64,000 nt of DNA, taken from contig NZ_CP085636.1 of NCBI RefSeq assembly GCF_027571385.1, forward strand, positions 5,628,501-5,692,500, given 5' to 3'. The DNA is from Shewanella sp. MTB7 (lineage in GTDB: Bacteria; Pseudomonadota; Gammaproteobacteria; Enterobacterales; Shewanellaceae). Both the position numbers and the translations under genes were made by a program. Below are positions 1 through 10,030 of the stretch, piece by piece (within the stretch, counting starts at the first letter, position 1; the number at the start of each line of letters is the position of its first letter). A model generated the notes under the pieces. The model was not told the DNA's origin. It made no database searches and worked only from the letters and a program-made list of their open reading frames with translations.

Positions 1-1417
1 CTGGGGCTGCCGCAGCAAAATTGCCACCTAATCCGATAAAAACTTTACTCTCACCAGACAACATAGCGTGGATCGCCTGCACCACATTATGCCCGGGCTC
101 TACAGGAGGAGAAAAACCAAACACTCGCTCAAGACTTGCCAAAAAAGCCTTATTGGGCTTTTCGTTGATCCCCATCGTTCTGTCACCCTGTACATTACTG
201 TGGCCACGAACAGGGCACAAACCAGCTCCAGGTTTGCCTAGTTGTCCTCGCAATAACTGTAAATTGGTCAGTTCCTGAATAGTCTGCACTGAGTGTTTAT
301 GTTGTGTGAGCCCCATGGCCCAAGTACAAATAACACGATCAGCGTTAAGGTGAGCTTTAGCTGCTTGCTCAAGTTGTCCCTGAGTCAGTCCCGACTGCTC
401 AATGATTTTACTCCAACGAGTGTTCTCAACCTCCTCAAGGTAACGCTCAATTCCCTGACTATGTTCAGAGATAAACCCATCATCAAATACGCCAGCTCCT
501 CCGGTGGTTTTATTATCCTTATCCATCGCCACCATCGCTTTGACCATGCCTCTGATCGCCGCCATATCGCCACCCAACTTAGGGGTGAAATAGACACTGC
601 TGATGGGCGTTGAGCCGTGAGTTACCATCTCAACCTTATCCTGAGGATTAGCAAAACGCTCTAAGCCACGCTCTTTTAAGGTGTTAAACGTAATGATCTG
701 AGCGCCGCGCCGAGATGCTTGATACAAGGTGTCTAGCATTCTTGGATGATTACTACCTGGGTTTTGACCAAATACAAAAATAGCATCAGCATACTCAAAA
801 TCATCTAAGGTAACCGTGCCTTTCCCTACTCCAATGGAGGCGGTCAATGCCACACCCGTTGCCTCATGACACATGTTAGAGCAGTCAGGGAAATTATTGC
901 TACCGTACATTCTGACAAATAGCTGATACAGAAAAGCAGCCTCATTACTGGTGCGGCCAGAGGTATAAAACTCAGCCTGATTTGGATTGGCTAGTCCATT
1001 TAACGTGCCAGCAATGAGCTCAAAAGCATCTGCCCATGAGATTGATTCATATCTGTCGGTATCCGAGTTATATGTTAGTGGCTCAGATAATCGTCCTTGT
1101 GACTCTAAAAAGTAACCGTCCTGCAATTTAAGTTCACTGACACTGTGATGCTGAAAAAACTCAGCGGTCACTCGTTTACTGGTCGCCTCCCAGTTCACCG
1201 CTTTAGCGCCATTTTCACAAAACTTAAAGTGCCCCTGCTCACGGTTTTCACCCCATGCACATCCAGGGCAATCAAAACCATGATCTTGATTGGTTTTGAG
1301 TAAATTTCTAATATTATTGGCAAGGTTCTCACTTTTAATAAGGTGCTTTGCCGTGCTGGCTAAGGCTCCCCACCCACCGGCAGCTTGAGCATATTTAGCG
1401 ATTCTTTTTTTTGTCAT
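1..1417 (-). CDS. FdhF/YdeP-family molybdopterin oxidoreductase, alpha subunit (partial, C-terminus outside window)
   Basis: Large Mo-bisPGD oxidoreductase of the formate-dehydrogenase-H-like YdeP branch. I translated the minus strand from the ATG at 1417 and followed an open frame to the window edge, giving about 472 of the usual roughly 750-780 residues. Near the N-terminus is a cysteine cluster (FDCPGCAWGE, then FKFCENGAKAV) typical of the YdeP branch. The segment SNMCHEATG lies where formate dehydrogenases carry the Sec/Cys metal ligand. FGQNPGSNHPRM is a conserved cofactor-binding stretch. The gene follows fdhD by 22 bp, which fits, since FdhD supplies sulfur to the Mo cofactor of this class. 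The substrate is not known for most YdeP-type proteins; formate is possible but unproven. Confidence 0.85.
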   Translation of the reverse strand, partial: MTKKRIAKYAQAAGGWGALASTAKHLIKSENLANNIRNLLKTNQDHGFDCPGCAWGENREQGHFKFCENGAKAVNWEATSKRVTAEFFQHHSVSELKLQDGYFLESQGRLSEPLTYNSDTDRYESISWADAFELIAGTLNGLANPNQAEFYTSGRTSNEAAFLYQLFVRMYGSNNFPDCSNMCHEATGVALTASIGVGKGTVTLDDFEYADAIFVFGQNPGSNHPRMLDTLYQASRRGAQIITFNTLKERGLERFANPQDKVEMVTHGSTPISSVYFTPKLGGDMAAIRGMVKAMVAMDKDNKTTGGAGVFDDGFISEHSQGIERYLEEVENTRWSKIIEQSGLTQGQLEQAAKAHLNADRVICTWAMGLTQHKHSVQTIQELTNLQLLRGQLGKPGAGLCPVRGHSNVQGDRTMGINEKPNKAFLASLERVFGFSPPVEPGHNVVQAIHAMLSGESKVFIGLGGNFAAAAP

Positions 1418-1439
1418 AGTATCGACTCAAACTCCTAGG

Positions 1440-2258
1440 TTAAACGCCTCTGCTATAGACTCTCGGGGCGTCATGCTTGGTAAGGTGGAGCAAATTAATA
1501 TTGTGTTTCTCGGCCCAAGATACCGCCAAATTCGTTGGCGCAGACAAACACACTAAGGTCGAAAATCCGGTACGGGCTATTTTTTGAATTAATTCATAAC
1601 TACAGCGGCTGGTCATCACAATAAAACCTGTATCAGGATCAAGCTTAGTCGCGATAAGATGACCAATCAGTTTATCGAGTGCATTATGGCGACCCACATC
1701 TTCCCGACAGGCCTTTATCTCGCCATTGTAGTAAACAAAAAAGGCCCCGTGCAGCGCACCTGAAATTTGTCCATATTGTTGCCACTCTCTTAACTTCGGC
1801 GCTAAGTCAGTCAACACTCTCAAATCCGGCAACGCGCTTTTAGCTACGGGAAGGGCTGGTGACAACAGGTTTTCCAATGCTTCTAACCCACAAATCCCAC
1901 ATCCTGTACGTCCACTCAGTTGACGTCTCTGTCGTTTAAGTTGAGCAAAATCTCTCTCATGAATGGTGACATTGGCTTCAATCCCCATCTTCGTCACTTG
2001 ATAATCAATATCTTTGAGGCTCACGGCTGAAGAGATAATATTTTCGGACAGGGAAAAGCCTAAGATGAAGTCGTCTAACGCGACAGGAGTCACCATCATC
2101 ACAGCATGGTTTACCCCTTGGTAACTGATAGACAAGGCAATTTCGGTCACTAAGCAGGCACTGTCAACGTGTTCCCCACCAAGGTATTTAAAATCTAATG
2201 AGCTACTCGCCGAACATAGATATTCAGCTCTATCTTGAGTCACTTTGTCCGGGTCCAT
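1440..2258 (-). CDS. fdhD: Formate dehydrogenase accessory sulfurtransferase FdhD
   Basis: 272-residue cytoplasmic protein that moves sulfur from the IscS persulfide to the Mo-bisPGD cofactor before insertion into formate-dehydrogenase-type enzymes. The signature GRTGCGICG (around residues 115-123), with the two functional cysteines, is intact. The C-terminal half has the usual GALHGAFF, EDVGRHNALDKLIG and MTSRCSYELIQK blocks. The length matches the family. It lies directly upstream of the YdeP-like oxidoreductase and probably forms a two-gene operon with it, which suggests the oxidoreductase is its client. Confidence 0.95.
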   Translation of the reverse strand: MDPDKVTQDRAEYLCSASSSLDFKYLGGEHVDSACLVTEIALSISYQGVNHAVMMVTPVALDDFILGFSLSENIISSAVSLKDIDYQVTKMGIEANVTIHERDFAQLKRQRRQLSGRTGCGICGLEALENLLSPALPVAKSALPDLRVLTDLAPKLREWQQYGQISGALHGAFFVYYNGEIKACREDVGRHNALDKLIGHLIATKLDPDTGFIVMTSRCSYELIQKIARTGFSTLVCLSAPTNLAVSWAEKHNINLLHLTKHDAPRVYSRGV

Positions 2259-2931
2259 TCGCTATAGTTAACATATACTACACACCTTTAACATCAGAGA
2301 GTCAAGAGATAACAGCCACAACCTATTACTATCAAAATAACAATTAATCCAATGCGTTACATATAAGATAAAGTTATCAGTCATTAAAAATAACTTATCA
2401 ATTCTCAACAAGATTCAAAGGGTATCTCTGCACGATACTTTACCTTGAAACATAAGGTTACGCCTGTATCTACGTCGACAGTTTATCTCTTCGATGTAAC
2501 TAATTGAGTAGCAGATATTATGCAGGAAACATCTTGGAAATTTAGGCGAGAATGTTAAAAATTATCTTGACATGATACCAGCAGGTTAGTAGCTTGAGTA
2601 TTCTTATATATAATAATACTCATGAGGGTATATGTCTCCCTATGCTCATTAGTCTAAAAGACAATGTCTTAGTATGTTATTAGGTAACTTAATAAGGTGA
2701 TTTCGTTAATATCAACTTTCAAATATACATGTTGCCTTATCAAATAAAATTACATGGATCCGAAATTGGTTTATTTCAATCTTTAGCCTTTATGTTGACA
2801 TTAACGAGTTTAATTCCCTTGATGACGATGCTCGAGATAGAACAAATAATATGTCGGTAACTGACAACTTTTAACATTGGCAAAGAGGTTATAACGCCTC
2901 CATATTTGCCTTTAAATAAGAGGATTTGATT
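2259..2931. other. AT-rich intergenic region (673 bp)
   Basis: Divergent spacer between fdhD and the sulfatase. No credible ORF with a ribosome-binding site and no RNA gene were recognised. Near the right end, 2885-2901 holds an imperfect dyad (GAGGTTATAACGCCTCC) that is nearly repeated after the sulfatase at 4883-4899. The base composition is markedly more AT-rich than the genes to the left. Confidence 0.5.
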
Positions 2932-4815
2932 ATGATCAAAAAATTTCATTTTTTATACATGCTACTTGCGTGCAATATTGCTTTTGCTAGTGACGACGAT
3001 CAAACGCTTTTAAAACCAAACGTAATCATTTTTTATGTTGATGATCTTGGCTGGCAAGATTCACAATTAAATGACATAGATAAGCCCACACCATGGGAAA
3101 CACCTAATATGTTGAAGCTCGCCGACCAGGGAATGAACTTCACTCAAGCCTATTCATCAGCGCCAACGTGCGCTCCTTCTAGAGCGGGTTTATTATCCGG
3201 TCAACACCCGGCGAAAATAGAGCTAACTCACGTATTAGGAGCAAGAATTCCGCGATCAAAGAGTCATTCAAAACTAATAGCACCCTATATTAATGACCAT
3301 CTGTCGCAAGACACATTAACAATAGCCAGTGCTTTACAAAACAACGGTTATAAAACAGGGCATTCTGGAAAGTGGCATTTGGGAGATTATCGAGAAAATG
3401 GACCACTTACAGTGGGATTTGATTTTTCTTATGGTGGTCGTGGCGCTCATAGAAGTGCTAAAGACAGATCAACAGATTTTTCAGGCAACACCCCGACAGA
3501 AAAATATCCGTTAAGTATAGAAAAGTACGCACCTTTCAGCGATAAGTATCCAGAGGGCATCTCTTATCCTTACGACGAGGTAACTGAAAACGCTTTGTCT
3601 TTTATTGATGATAATAAGGACGAACCTTTTTTCCTTTATCTTGCCCATTGGCTAGTTCACTTTCCAACGGTGACTAAAAATAGAGAGTTGCTTGAATACT
3701 ACACAGATAAACTAGGTATTCCTTTCCCTACAGATCCATCAAGTATCACTACAGAAGGCCAAACTAACCCTTATTACGGCGCTATGGTTACCACGGTGGA
3801 TTGGAGTTTAGGTAAACTTATCTCCTATCTAGAGAAAACTGATGATCCAAGAAATCCTGGGAAAAAATTAATCGAAACAACTTATGTCTTTCTCTCTTCT
3901 GATAATGGTGGTGCCGAGAAGCATAGCCAAGAAATAATAACAGATAATGCCCCATTAGATATGGGGAAGAAACACGCACAAGAAGGCGGAATTCGAGTTC
4001 CAATGGTGGTTTCAGGACCTACTATTAAAGCGGGCACTCAATATCATGGCTTAGTAAATCAGCTGGATTACTTTCCTACCATCATGCACCTTTCTCAGGC
4101 TTCTATAGATAAGGGAGATGAGGAAAAACTGAGTGGTTTAGATATTTCAAATGTCTTAAGTGATGAGAATCAAACCATTGTTGATAAGCAAGGTAACCCA
4201 AGAGAAAATTTATTCTGGCACTTCCCTCACAACACTGACCACCAGATGCAGTCAGCCTTAAGAGAGGGTGACTTTAAATTATATAAAAATCACTTAGATA
4301 ACAGTTTTGAACTATATCGATTATATCAAAATGGTAACAGAGCTGACTTAGAAGAGAAACATGACTTAGCTTCAGTACCTAAACACCAAGCTCGTTTAGC
4401 AAAGTTAACAGAAAAATTAGAATCCCACCTTGAATTAAACAATGCAGTCCTCCCTTATTTAAACCCTTTGTATCAAGGGGAATTAGAAGGAAAGTCAGAT
4501 ATACCAAGAATCGTTTCTAATACCTTCAATCCTGAAACAAGAGTTGCAACGATACAATTAAAAGGGGGGAGAGCAGAAGTAAAGGAAGCCTATTTATTAG
4601 TACGAATTGCAGACCCAAAAGTATACCAAGACGGAGATGTAACTAGAGTAGGAAAAGTAGTGGTAACTTATAAGAAGTTACCAGCAAGAATAAATAGCAA
4701 CCAACTCATTATTAGGGCAACGGTGCCGAGGAAGTACGAGAGGTACTTATTTGTATTAATTGATGAAAATAATTTCTTAAGAAAAACCCCTCTCACACTA
4801 ACAACGGTAGAATGA
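2932..4815 (+). CDS. Secreted type I (formylglycine-dependent) sulfatase
   Basis: Arylsulfatase-like hydrolase of about 627 residues that cleaves sulfate esters, probably from sulfated polysaccharide, outside the cytoplasm. The motif CAPSR (Cys80 from this start) is the C-x-P-S-R site converted to formylglycine. The metal-binding VDDLGW near residue 36 and GKWHLG near residue 146 are also present. An N-terminal hydrophobic segment ends in AFA-SDDD; LLAC within it could be a weak lipobox, so it is either periplasmic or a lipoprotein. The ATG at 2932 is preferred over the upstream TTG because AAGAGGA sits 7 nt before it. No formylglycine-generating enzyme is encoded in the window. Codon use is AT-rich, suggesting acquisition. 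Confidence 0.9.
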   Translation: MIKKFHFLYMLLACNIAFASDDDQTLLKPNVIIFYVDDLGWQDSQLNDIDKPTPWETPNMLKLADQGMNFTQAYSSAPTCAPSRAGLLSGQHPAKIELTHVLGARIPRSKSHSKLIAPYINDHLSQDTLTIASALQNNGYKTGHSGKWHLGDYRENGPLTVGFDFSYGGRGAHRSAKDRSTDFSGNTPTEKYPLSIEKYAPFSDKYPEGISYPYDEVTENALSFIDDNKDEPFFLYLAHWLVHFPTVTKNRELLEYYTDKLGIPFPTDPSSITTEGQTNPYYGAMVTTVDWSLGKLISYLEKTDDPRNPGKKLIETTYVFLSSDNGGAEKHSQEIITDNAPLDMGKKHAQEGGIRVPMVVSGPTIKAGTQYHGLVNQLDYFPTIMHLSQASIDKGDEEKLSGLDISNVLSDENQTIVDKQGNPRENLFWHFPHNTDHQMQSALREGDFKLYKNHLDNSFELYRLYQNGNRADLEEKHDLASVPKHQARLAKLTEKLESHLELNNAVLPYLNPLYQGELEGKSDIPRIVSNTFNPETRVATIQLKGGRAEVKEAYLLVRIADPKVYQDGDVTRVGKVVVTYKKLPARINSNQLIIRATVPRKYERYLFVLIDENNFLRKTPLTLTTVE

Positions 4816-4879
4816 AAATCTAAACGACCCGATATTAACAAGGATGTAAATATCGGTAACGCACAATTCTCAAACTAAT

Positions 4880-4901
4880 AAGGAGGCTATAATGCCTCCT
4901 T
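4880..4901 (+). terminator. Perfect hairpin after the sulfatase
   Basis: Eight-base perfect arms (AAGGAGGC / GCCTCCTT) around the loop TATAAT, 65 bp after the sulfatase stop. The following bases are pyrimidine-rich (TACCTTCCCT) but not a clean U-tract, so it is a plausible weak intrinsic terminator. Its core is nearly identical to the dyad just before the sulfatase. Confidence 0.5.
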
Positions 4902-5378
4902 ACCTTCCCTGAATAATCAAGTATAAATAGTTACAACCGAAAAGACTATTTCAAATACACAATAGTCAATGGAGTTGATGAAACAATAAATCTTTCCTGA
5001 AGGTGCCTGTCTACCACTACTTTTCGTAACAAACAACATTGTTTCATTAGTCCTGAACGACATAAATTCAAGACTACAACTTACTAATTATCTATGAGTT
5101 ATTCTCAAGTCCCACGATTAATGTTCAGCCTGACTTTCGAAAGAAAGAGAGAAAAAAAACCATAGACCACTCAAAATCACGAAGTGGAGCAGAGCTGGTC
5201 CCCCCTTAATCTCAGCAGTCTTTACAATTGATTTTGCAACATTTGATTTACATATATTCACTTTTCAATATAGTATTATAAATCACATTATAGGGTGAGT
5301 GCTCAGAAGAACTTTTGAGCCGCGGTAAACACAGGAGGTGACTTCCCCTAGTTATTTCAACAATGGAGATTAACAAAT
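4902..5378. other. Intergenic region with no recognised gene
   Basis: About 480 bp of AT-rich sequence between the sulfatase and the next secreted protein. No ORF with good start signals and no RNA was recognised. The last 25 bases supply the ribosome-binding region (AATGGAGATTAACAAAT) of the gene at 5379. Confidence 0.4.
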
Positions 5379-6674
5379 ATGAAAATCCATTTACTCCTGT
5401 TATTAGCTTTAATGGCTGGACACAGTAATACTGCGTTGGCAGCAAAGGATCCTATCAAGGGATTTGTATCTCGCGGAGATTTAAAAAGCACAATCAACGG
5501 TTTTACATCAAATAGAAATGGCTTTGATGACCCCAACATAGTGATCAGTTCTACTGGGGGCCCTCAAAATGGTCCATTAAGACTCGGCCATTTAGTTGAT
5601 GCAATTTTAGTACAAGCCGAATGGCGTACACTGGAACCTTCTGAAGGCAGAATTCTTCGCAACAACGTTGTCGATAAAGCCATCAACAGCCTCTCGACCT
5701 GGAACAGACAAAACCCATCTTACCCTTTGTCCATTAAGCTCCGAGTCTTTGCTGGCATGTATTCGCCACAATGGCTAGCGCTCGATAGAAGAGGTAATCC
5801 CATTTTTTGCAGTTATAAACACAAAACCAATAACGAGCTTTGTTTTGTTCAAGTTTCGACTAAAAATGGTAAAAATGGCAATATCCCCTCCTATTGGAAA
5901 AGTGCCTATGCATCAAAGTGGAAAAATTTCCATCGCAAAATGGCCAATAAATACGACAACAATAACCTCATAAGAGAAGTTTCTTTAGGTGGCTGTGCCA
6001 TAGGCAATGACGAGAGTTTTTGGCGTCACAAGGGAGATAACACTCCGAATGGAGGATATGGCCTTCATGTGGTTCGCTACTTGATGAATAAAGGACTGAC
6101 ACTGGAAAAAGATAAAGCATGTCTTCAGAACACACAGTTTGACGCCATGACAGCTTGGAATCAAACCCCTGTTGGTGTTTCCTATAATATTTGGAACGAT
6201 TACAGGACTAACGGTAGAAATCTCATCTGGAGTAAAAATAAATCCTTTACCCGAAAGGTGATGCAAAAATGTGTAGACCACTTTGGCAGTCGCTGCTTAA
6301 TCGGCAATAACTCTTATGGCAATCGTGATTTAGGCAGTGAAAACGACAGTCAGAAATTCGCATTCATGTTAAAACTTGCGGGAACAGCCGCCACTTGGCA
6401 TAGACTTTCATCCCAGTACAGCTTTATTCGCAATCCTCAAGGCACTTACATTCAAACTGAAGTTTGGGCGGCATTGAAAAATTCAAATAAGGATTTTGTT
6501 GGCGGAGAGGACAATGAAATTCACGTTGCAATCGACCGCGCTCGTACAGAGATGAAAATACACAGTGCTGAAATTCCTAAGCTCAGAGATCTAGCATTCT
6601 ACGATACGTTTTTAGGAGATATTTATCTGGCTACTGATCGTATGCAAAATGTCAGACAAGCCTTAAAAAACTAG
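5379..6674 (+). CDS. Secreted protein of unknown function, possibly glycoside-hydrolase-like
   Basis: 431 residues beginning with a clear type I signal peptide (MKIHLLLLLALMAGHSNTALA, cut probably after ALA). The mature part has features seen in TIM-barrel glycosidases. AEWRTLEPSEGRI resembles the 'W..(L/I)EP..G' strand-helix region of GH42/GH35-like enzymes. KLRVFAGMYSPQWL resembles a barrel strand, and EVSLGGCAIGNDESFW may sit where an acid/base residue would be. I could not assign a family, and these are resemblances only. The start has GGAG 9 nt upstream. Being next to a sulfatase, a role in breaking down a sulfated glycan is a reasonable guess. Confidence 0.55.
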   Translation: MKIHLLLLLALMAGHSNTALAAKDPIKGFVSRGDLKSTINGFTSNRNGFDDPNIVISSTGGPQNGPLRLGHLVDAILVQAEWRTLEPSEGRILRNNVVDKAINSLSTWNRQNPSYPLSIKLRVFAGMYSPQWLALDRRGNPIFCSYKHKTNNELCFVQVSTKNGKNGNIPSYWKSAYASKWKNFHRKMANKYDNNNLIREVSLGGCAIGNDESFWRHKGDNTPNGGYGLHVVRYLMNKGLTLEKDKACLQNTQFDAMTAWNQTPVGVSYNIWNDYRTNGRNLIWSKNKSFTRKVMQKCVDHFGSRCLIGNNSYGNRDLGSENDSQKFAFMLKLAGTAATWHRLSSQYSFIRNPQGTYIQTEVWAALKNSNKDFVGGEDNEIHVAIDRARTEMKIHSAEIPKLRDLAFYDTFLGDIYLATDRMQNVRQALKN

Positions 6675-6687
6675 AATAAACTCACCT

Positions 6688-6725
6688 GAACCACGTCACT
6701 TGTTAAATGGCGTGGTTCATTTCTT
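6688..6725 (+). terminator. Intrinsic terminator after the secreted protein
   Basis: Stem GAACCACGTCA / TGGCGTGGTTC (11 pairs, one G-T) with a 9-nt loop, followed by ATTTCTTAATTT. It lies 14 bp after the stop codon at 6674. Confidence 0.7.
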
Positions 6726-6836
6726 AATTTAGTGCTTTCATATACTTCAATTTACAACAATGAAATTTTATGCTTAGCCCCCCAAAAAGTTAAACTCTAA
6801 AAGATAAAATAGAATGTGGTCATTCGACCGCAACTC

Positions 6837-8438
6837 TTATTCTGGGTAACCCGTTATATCCCTAATCTTGCTGTAGAAAGGCTGTAGCTTCTTGTAAATA
6901 TTGAGATAGATCTCCCGATAAAGCCTTTGGTACATCACATAATGTTCCCTATTAGGTTCAAAACGATCGCCTTCATGGACCATAACTTTGATCGCGGTAT
7001 CAAAGTCAGCATAGAGCCCTAGTCCGACAGCCGCATCGATAGCTGCACCGAGTCCAGAGGTCTCTATGGTATGGGCTCGCACTGTGGGTAAACCAAAAAT
7101 ATCGGCAGCGATCTGCATGGCAGCATCACTCTGCGCTCCGCCGCCAGACACTCTTAACTCCTTAACTTTAGAACCTGTTTTTTTCTCTATCGCTTCCAAC
7201 CCCTCTTTGAGACCAAAAGCCAATCCTTCGAGGATCGCACGATAAAGGTGTGCTCGGGTATGCAAGTCACCAAAACCTATCACGGCGCCTTTAGCTTCAG
7301 GGCCAGGTTGCTTTACTCCAGGGCCCCAATAAGGTTGCAACATGAGTCCCATGGATCCCGGCGGCACACTGTTCACTAATTCATCGAACAGGGCTTCAGC
7401 TTCGATCCCAGCCTCCTCTGCTTTCGCCTGCTCTGTATGGGCAAACTGCTCCTTAAACCAGCTCACCATCCAGAAACCACGATAAAGCATTACTTCACTG
7501 CAAAAAGCACCAGTGATCGCCGATGGATAAGCGGGCAGAAATCGCACCGCTTCGGTGTAGCGTTTCATGGTGACATTAATCGTGGCTGTGGTACCGAAAC
7601 TTAAGCAGCCCACATCGGCACTCTGGCCACCGGATCCCAGCACTTCACACGCTTTATCTGCCGCTGCGGCGATAACGGTTAACCCTTGGGGGATCCCGGT
7701 TTGCTCACTGGCCAACTTGGTGATCTCGCCGATCTTATCACCAGGCTTCACCAGAGATAGCAGTTGATCCGGTCTGACATTCAACGCTCGCCATTTCCAA
7801 TCCCATTTTGGCGCCCATCTGTGTTTCTTATAATCGAAGGGTAGATATCCCACCTGAGATCCTGTCGAATCCGCCCACTCACCAGTCAAGCGGTGATGAA
7901 AGAAACCCGATAAAAAAGCAAATTTATAAGTTTGCTCCCACAGATCCCGCCTCTCGATATAGAGCCAGTTTGGTTGAGCACGACTCCTAAAGTTAGCAAT
8001 GGTTTCACTTAAGCCCAGTAGATTAAACAGCGGATCCCAAATCCCCCCTAAACGTGGCAAGGGTTCTGCTCTGCGTTGATCTAGCCAGAGGATCGCCGGA
8101 TGCAGCGGCGCACCTTGCTTATCCAAAGGTAACATGGTGCCGCGCTGTGTGGTCACCGACATCCCCTTAATCCTCTTTTTATCTATTCCCTGCAACCAAA
8201 GAGCCTGACAAGCATCACACACATTTTGCCAGTAATAATCACCGCTCTGTTCACACCAGCCGGATTGAGGTGATTCATAGGGGATCAATTTTAACTGGGA
8301 TTTAGCGATCAATTGCCCGTTGAGATCAAAGACCAAAGCACGGACACTTTGGGTGCCGTTATCGATCGTTAAGATCCAATCAGCTTTAACTTCAGATGCC
8401 TGACCACTCTGTTCTCTATCCCTGCTAGTATTTATCAC
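6837..8438 (-). CDS. FGGY-family carbohydrate kinase
   Basis: 533-residue cytoplasmic sugar/polyol kinase of the glycerol-kinase/xylulokinase superfamily. The first phosphate loop (ILTIDNGTQSVRALVFD, from about residue 22), the central WLDQRR and the C-terminal adenosine-binding region (ELRVSGGGAQSDAAMQIAADIFG) are all present. The protein ends in a longer tail than glycerol kinase. It is the last gene of a three-gene operon, its ATG overlapping the stop of the GlpD-like gene by 4 bp, so translation is probably coupled. Glycerol, dihydroxyacetone or an alkylglycerol are all possible substrates; the sequence alone does not decide. Not called glpK because its context is unlike classic glpFK. 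Confidence 0.85.
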   Translation of the reverse strand: MINTSRDREQSGQASEVKADWILTIDNGTQSVRALVFDLNGQLIAKSQLKLIPYESPQSGWCEQSGDYYWQNVCDACQALWLQGIDKKRIKGMSVTTQRGTMLPLDKQGAPLHPAILWLDQRRAEPLPRLGGIWDPLFNLLGLSETIANFRSRAQPNWLYIERRDLWEQTYKFAFLSGFFHHRLTGEWADSTGSQVGYLPFDYKKHRWAPKWDWKWRALNVRPDQLLSLVKPGDKIGEITKLASEQTGIPQGLTVIAAAADKACEVLGSGGQSADVGCLSFGTTATINVTMKRYTEAVRFLPAYPSAITGAFCSEVMLYRGFWMVSWFKEQFAHTEQAKAEEAGIEAEALFDELVNSVPPGSMGLMLQPYWGPGVKQPGPEAKGAVIGFGDLHTRAHLYRAILEGLAFGLKEGLEAIEKKTGSKVKELRVSGGGAQSDAAMQIAADIFGLPTVRAHTIETSGLGAAIDAAVGLGLYADFDTAIKVMVHEGDRFEPNREHYVMYQRLYREIYLNIYKKLQPFYSKIRDITGYPE

Positions 8439-10030
8439 AGTCGATCACCATCTGTTTGCCTACTCGGCAGTTGATAGCTTTGATTAAATATCAGCTCAAA
8501 CCTGTCCCACTCCTTATCAGCCTTGGTATTCGGCCAACTCAGATATCGGCAGCAAAGTGACAAAATAGCCTGACGATAACGGGTAATATCACTACCCAAC
8601 AAAAGGGCTAAACGAGTACGTCGCAGCAAAAGATCGTCCAGATGCACCACACTCTCGTTTGCAATTGACCATTCAAGTTCTCGCCACTGACAACGGCTAA
8701 TTCCTATCATGTCGTCGTTATCCATCGCAGCAATTTGAGGCGCAAAATGCCCAAAATAGCCTGTCAGATGCTTATCTGCATAACCTTGAGTCACTTGACT
8801 AAATGGCGCTTTTTTCAAGTCTGTGAACAACTCAGGTAACTGCTCACTTACTTTATCAAGCGTCTCTTTTGCCATCAAGTGATAGCTAGTTAGCTTACCG
8901 CCAGTGACCGAGATTAATCCCGGTCTAGACCAGATAATATGCTCACGGGATTCTTTCGAAGGAGCTTTATCCTTAAATTCGCTGAAGATAGGCCTTATGC
9001 CACTCCAACAGCTGACCACATCAGCCTCCTCTATCTCTTGCTTTGGGAAATAGTGCTGAGCCAATCCCAGTAGATAATCCACCTCCTCTTGAGCGATCCC
9101 AGGTTCGCGATCCAGATCCCCTTGATGATCTAAATCTGTGGTGCCGATAACACTACAACCCTGCCACGGATAAATATACACAGGACGGCCATCTTGAGGA
9201 TGATAAAAAGTGATACAAGCAGAGACTGGCAGACGCTCAAAGGGCAGCACGAGATGACTGCCTCTTAATGGTCTTAATCCACCTTGATCTAATGGGTGCA
9301 ATTCCGCCGCCCAACAACCCGTGGCATTGATAACGCATTTAGCCATTAACCTATGGCTGCTTTCATCTAAGCCCCGACCACTTAGGTCACTTGCATTTAA
9401 ACTAAGCTCAATCCCACGGATCCGATCCCCCTCCTCTATAAACCCAGTCACCTTGGCATAATTGAGCGCCTGCCCTCCAGCTAATACGCCATCCTGCAGG
9501 GATCGCAGTACTAGACGCGCATCGTCGGTCACCCCATCGGCAAACAAGCTTACTCCAGCGATCCCATCGAACGAGAGTTCAGATAACCAAGAGCGGGCCC
9601 TATCCATACTTAAAGGCTTATGGTGCTTGCTGCCAGCCAGCTTATCGTAAACAGATAATACCCGATGAAAAATAGCGGCAGAGGGAAAATCGCCCTGTTT
9701 GTGCAGCATCAAGTAGGGCATCAAATCAACCAATCCCGGTAGCTCTGTTAGCATAGACTCGCGCTCTCTGGCGGCATCTCGGGTCATTTTCCATTGACCA
9801 CTAGCGAGGTAACGCAGGCCTCCGTGTACCATTTTAGAGGAGCGACTCGAGGTGCCCCAGGCAAAATCTTGCTGTTCGACCAATAGCACTTTAGCCCCTT
9901 GGCTGGCCGCAAGATGAAAGATCCCAGCCCCCGTGATCCCGCCGCCGACGATGATAAGATCGTATTCACCGGCTTGATCCTCTGCAATTACCCCCCTTGC
10001 CTCTTTTGCGACCTGACTAAGCGTCTTCAT
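8435..10030 (-). CDS. GlpD-like FAD-dependent glycerol-3-phosphate dehydrogenase/oxidase
   Basis: 531 residues with an N-terminal Rossmann dinucleotide fold (DLIIVGGGITGAGI, residues 24-37) and the GlpD signature SSRSSKMVHGGLRYL (around residue 61). The GlpD-type GLRPLRGSHLVL and GTTDLDHQGD blocks follow, then a C-terminal GlpD domain. The expected reaction is oxidation of sn-glycerol 3-phosphate (or a relative) to dihydroxyacetone phosphate, passing electrons to quinone at the inner membrane. It overlaps both neighbours by 4 bp (ATGA junctions at 8435 and 10027). The partner flavoprotein upstream would consume acyl-DHAP, so DHAP supply for ether-bond formation is an attractive role. Confidence 0.88.
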   Translation of the reverse strand: MKTLSQVAKEARGVIAEDQAGEYDLIIVGGGITGAGIFHLAASQGAKVLLVEQQDFAWGTSSRSSKMVHGGLRYLASGQWKMTRDAARERESMLTELPGLVDLMPYLMLHKQGDFPSAAIFHRVLSVYDKLAGSKHHKPLSMDRARSWLSELSFDGIAGVSLFADGVTDDARLVLRSLQDGVLAGGQALNYAKVTGFIEEGDRIRGIELSLNASDLSGRGLDESSHRLMAKCVINATGCWAAELHPLDQGGLRPLRGSHLVLPFERLPVSACITFYHPQDGRPVYIYPWQGCSVIGTTDLDHQGDLDREPGIAQEEVDYLLGLAQHYFPKQEIEEADVVSCWSGIRPIFSEFKDKAPSKESREHIIWSRPGLISVTGGKLTSYHLMAKETLDKVSEQLPELFTDLKKAPFSQVTQGYADKHLTGYFGHFAPQIAAMDNDDMIGISRCQWRELEWSIANESVVHLDDLLLRRTRLALLLGSDITRYRQAILSLCCRYLSWPNTKADKEWDRFELIFNQSYQLPSRQTDGDRL

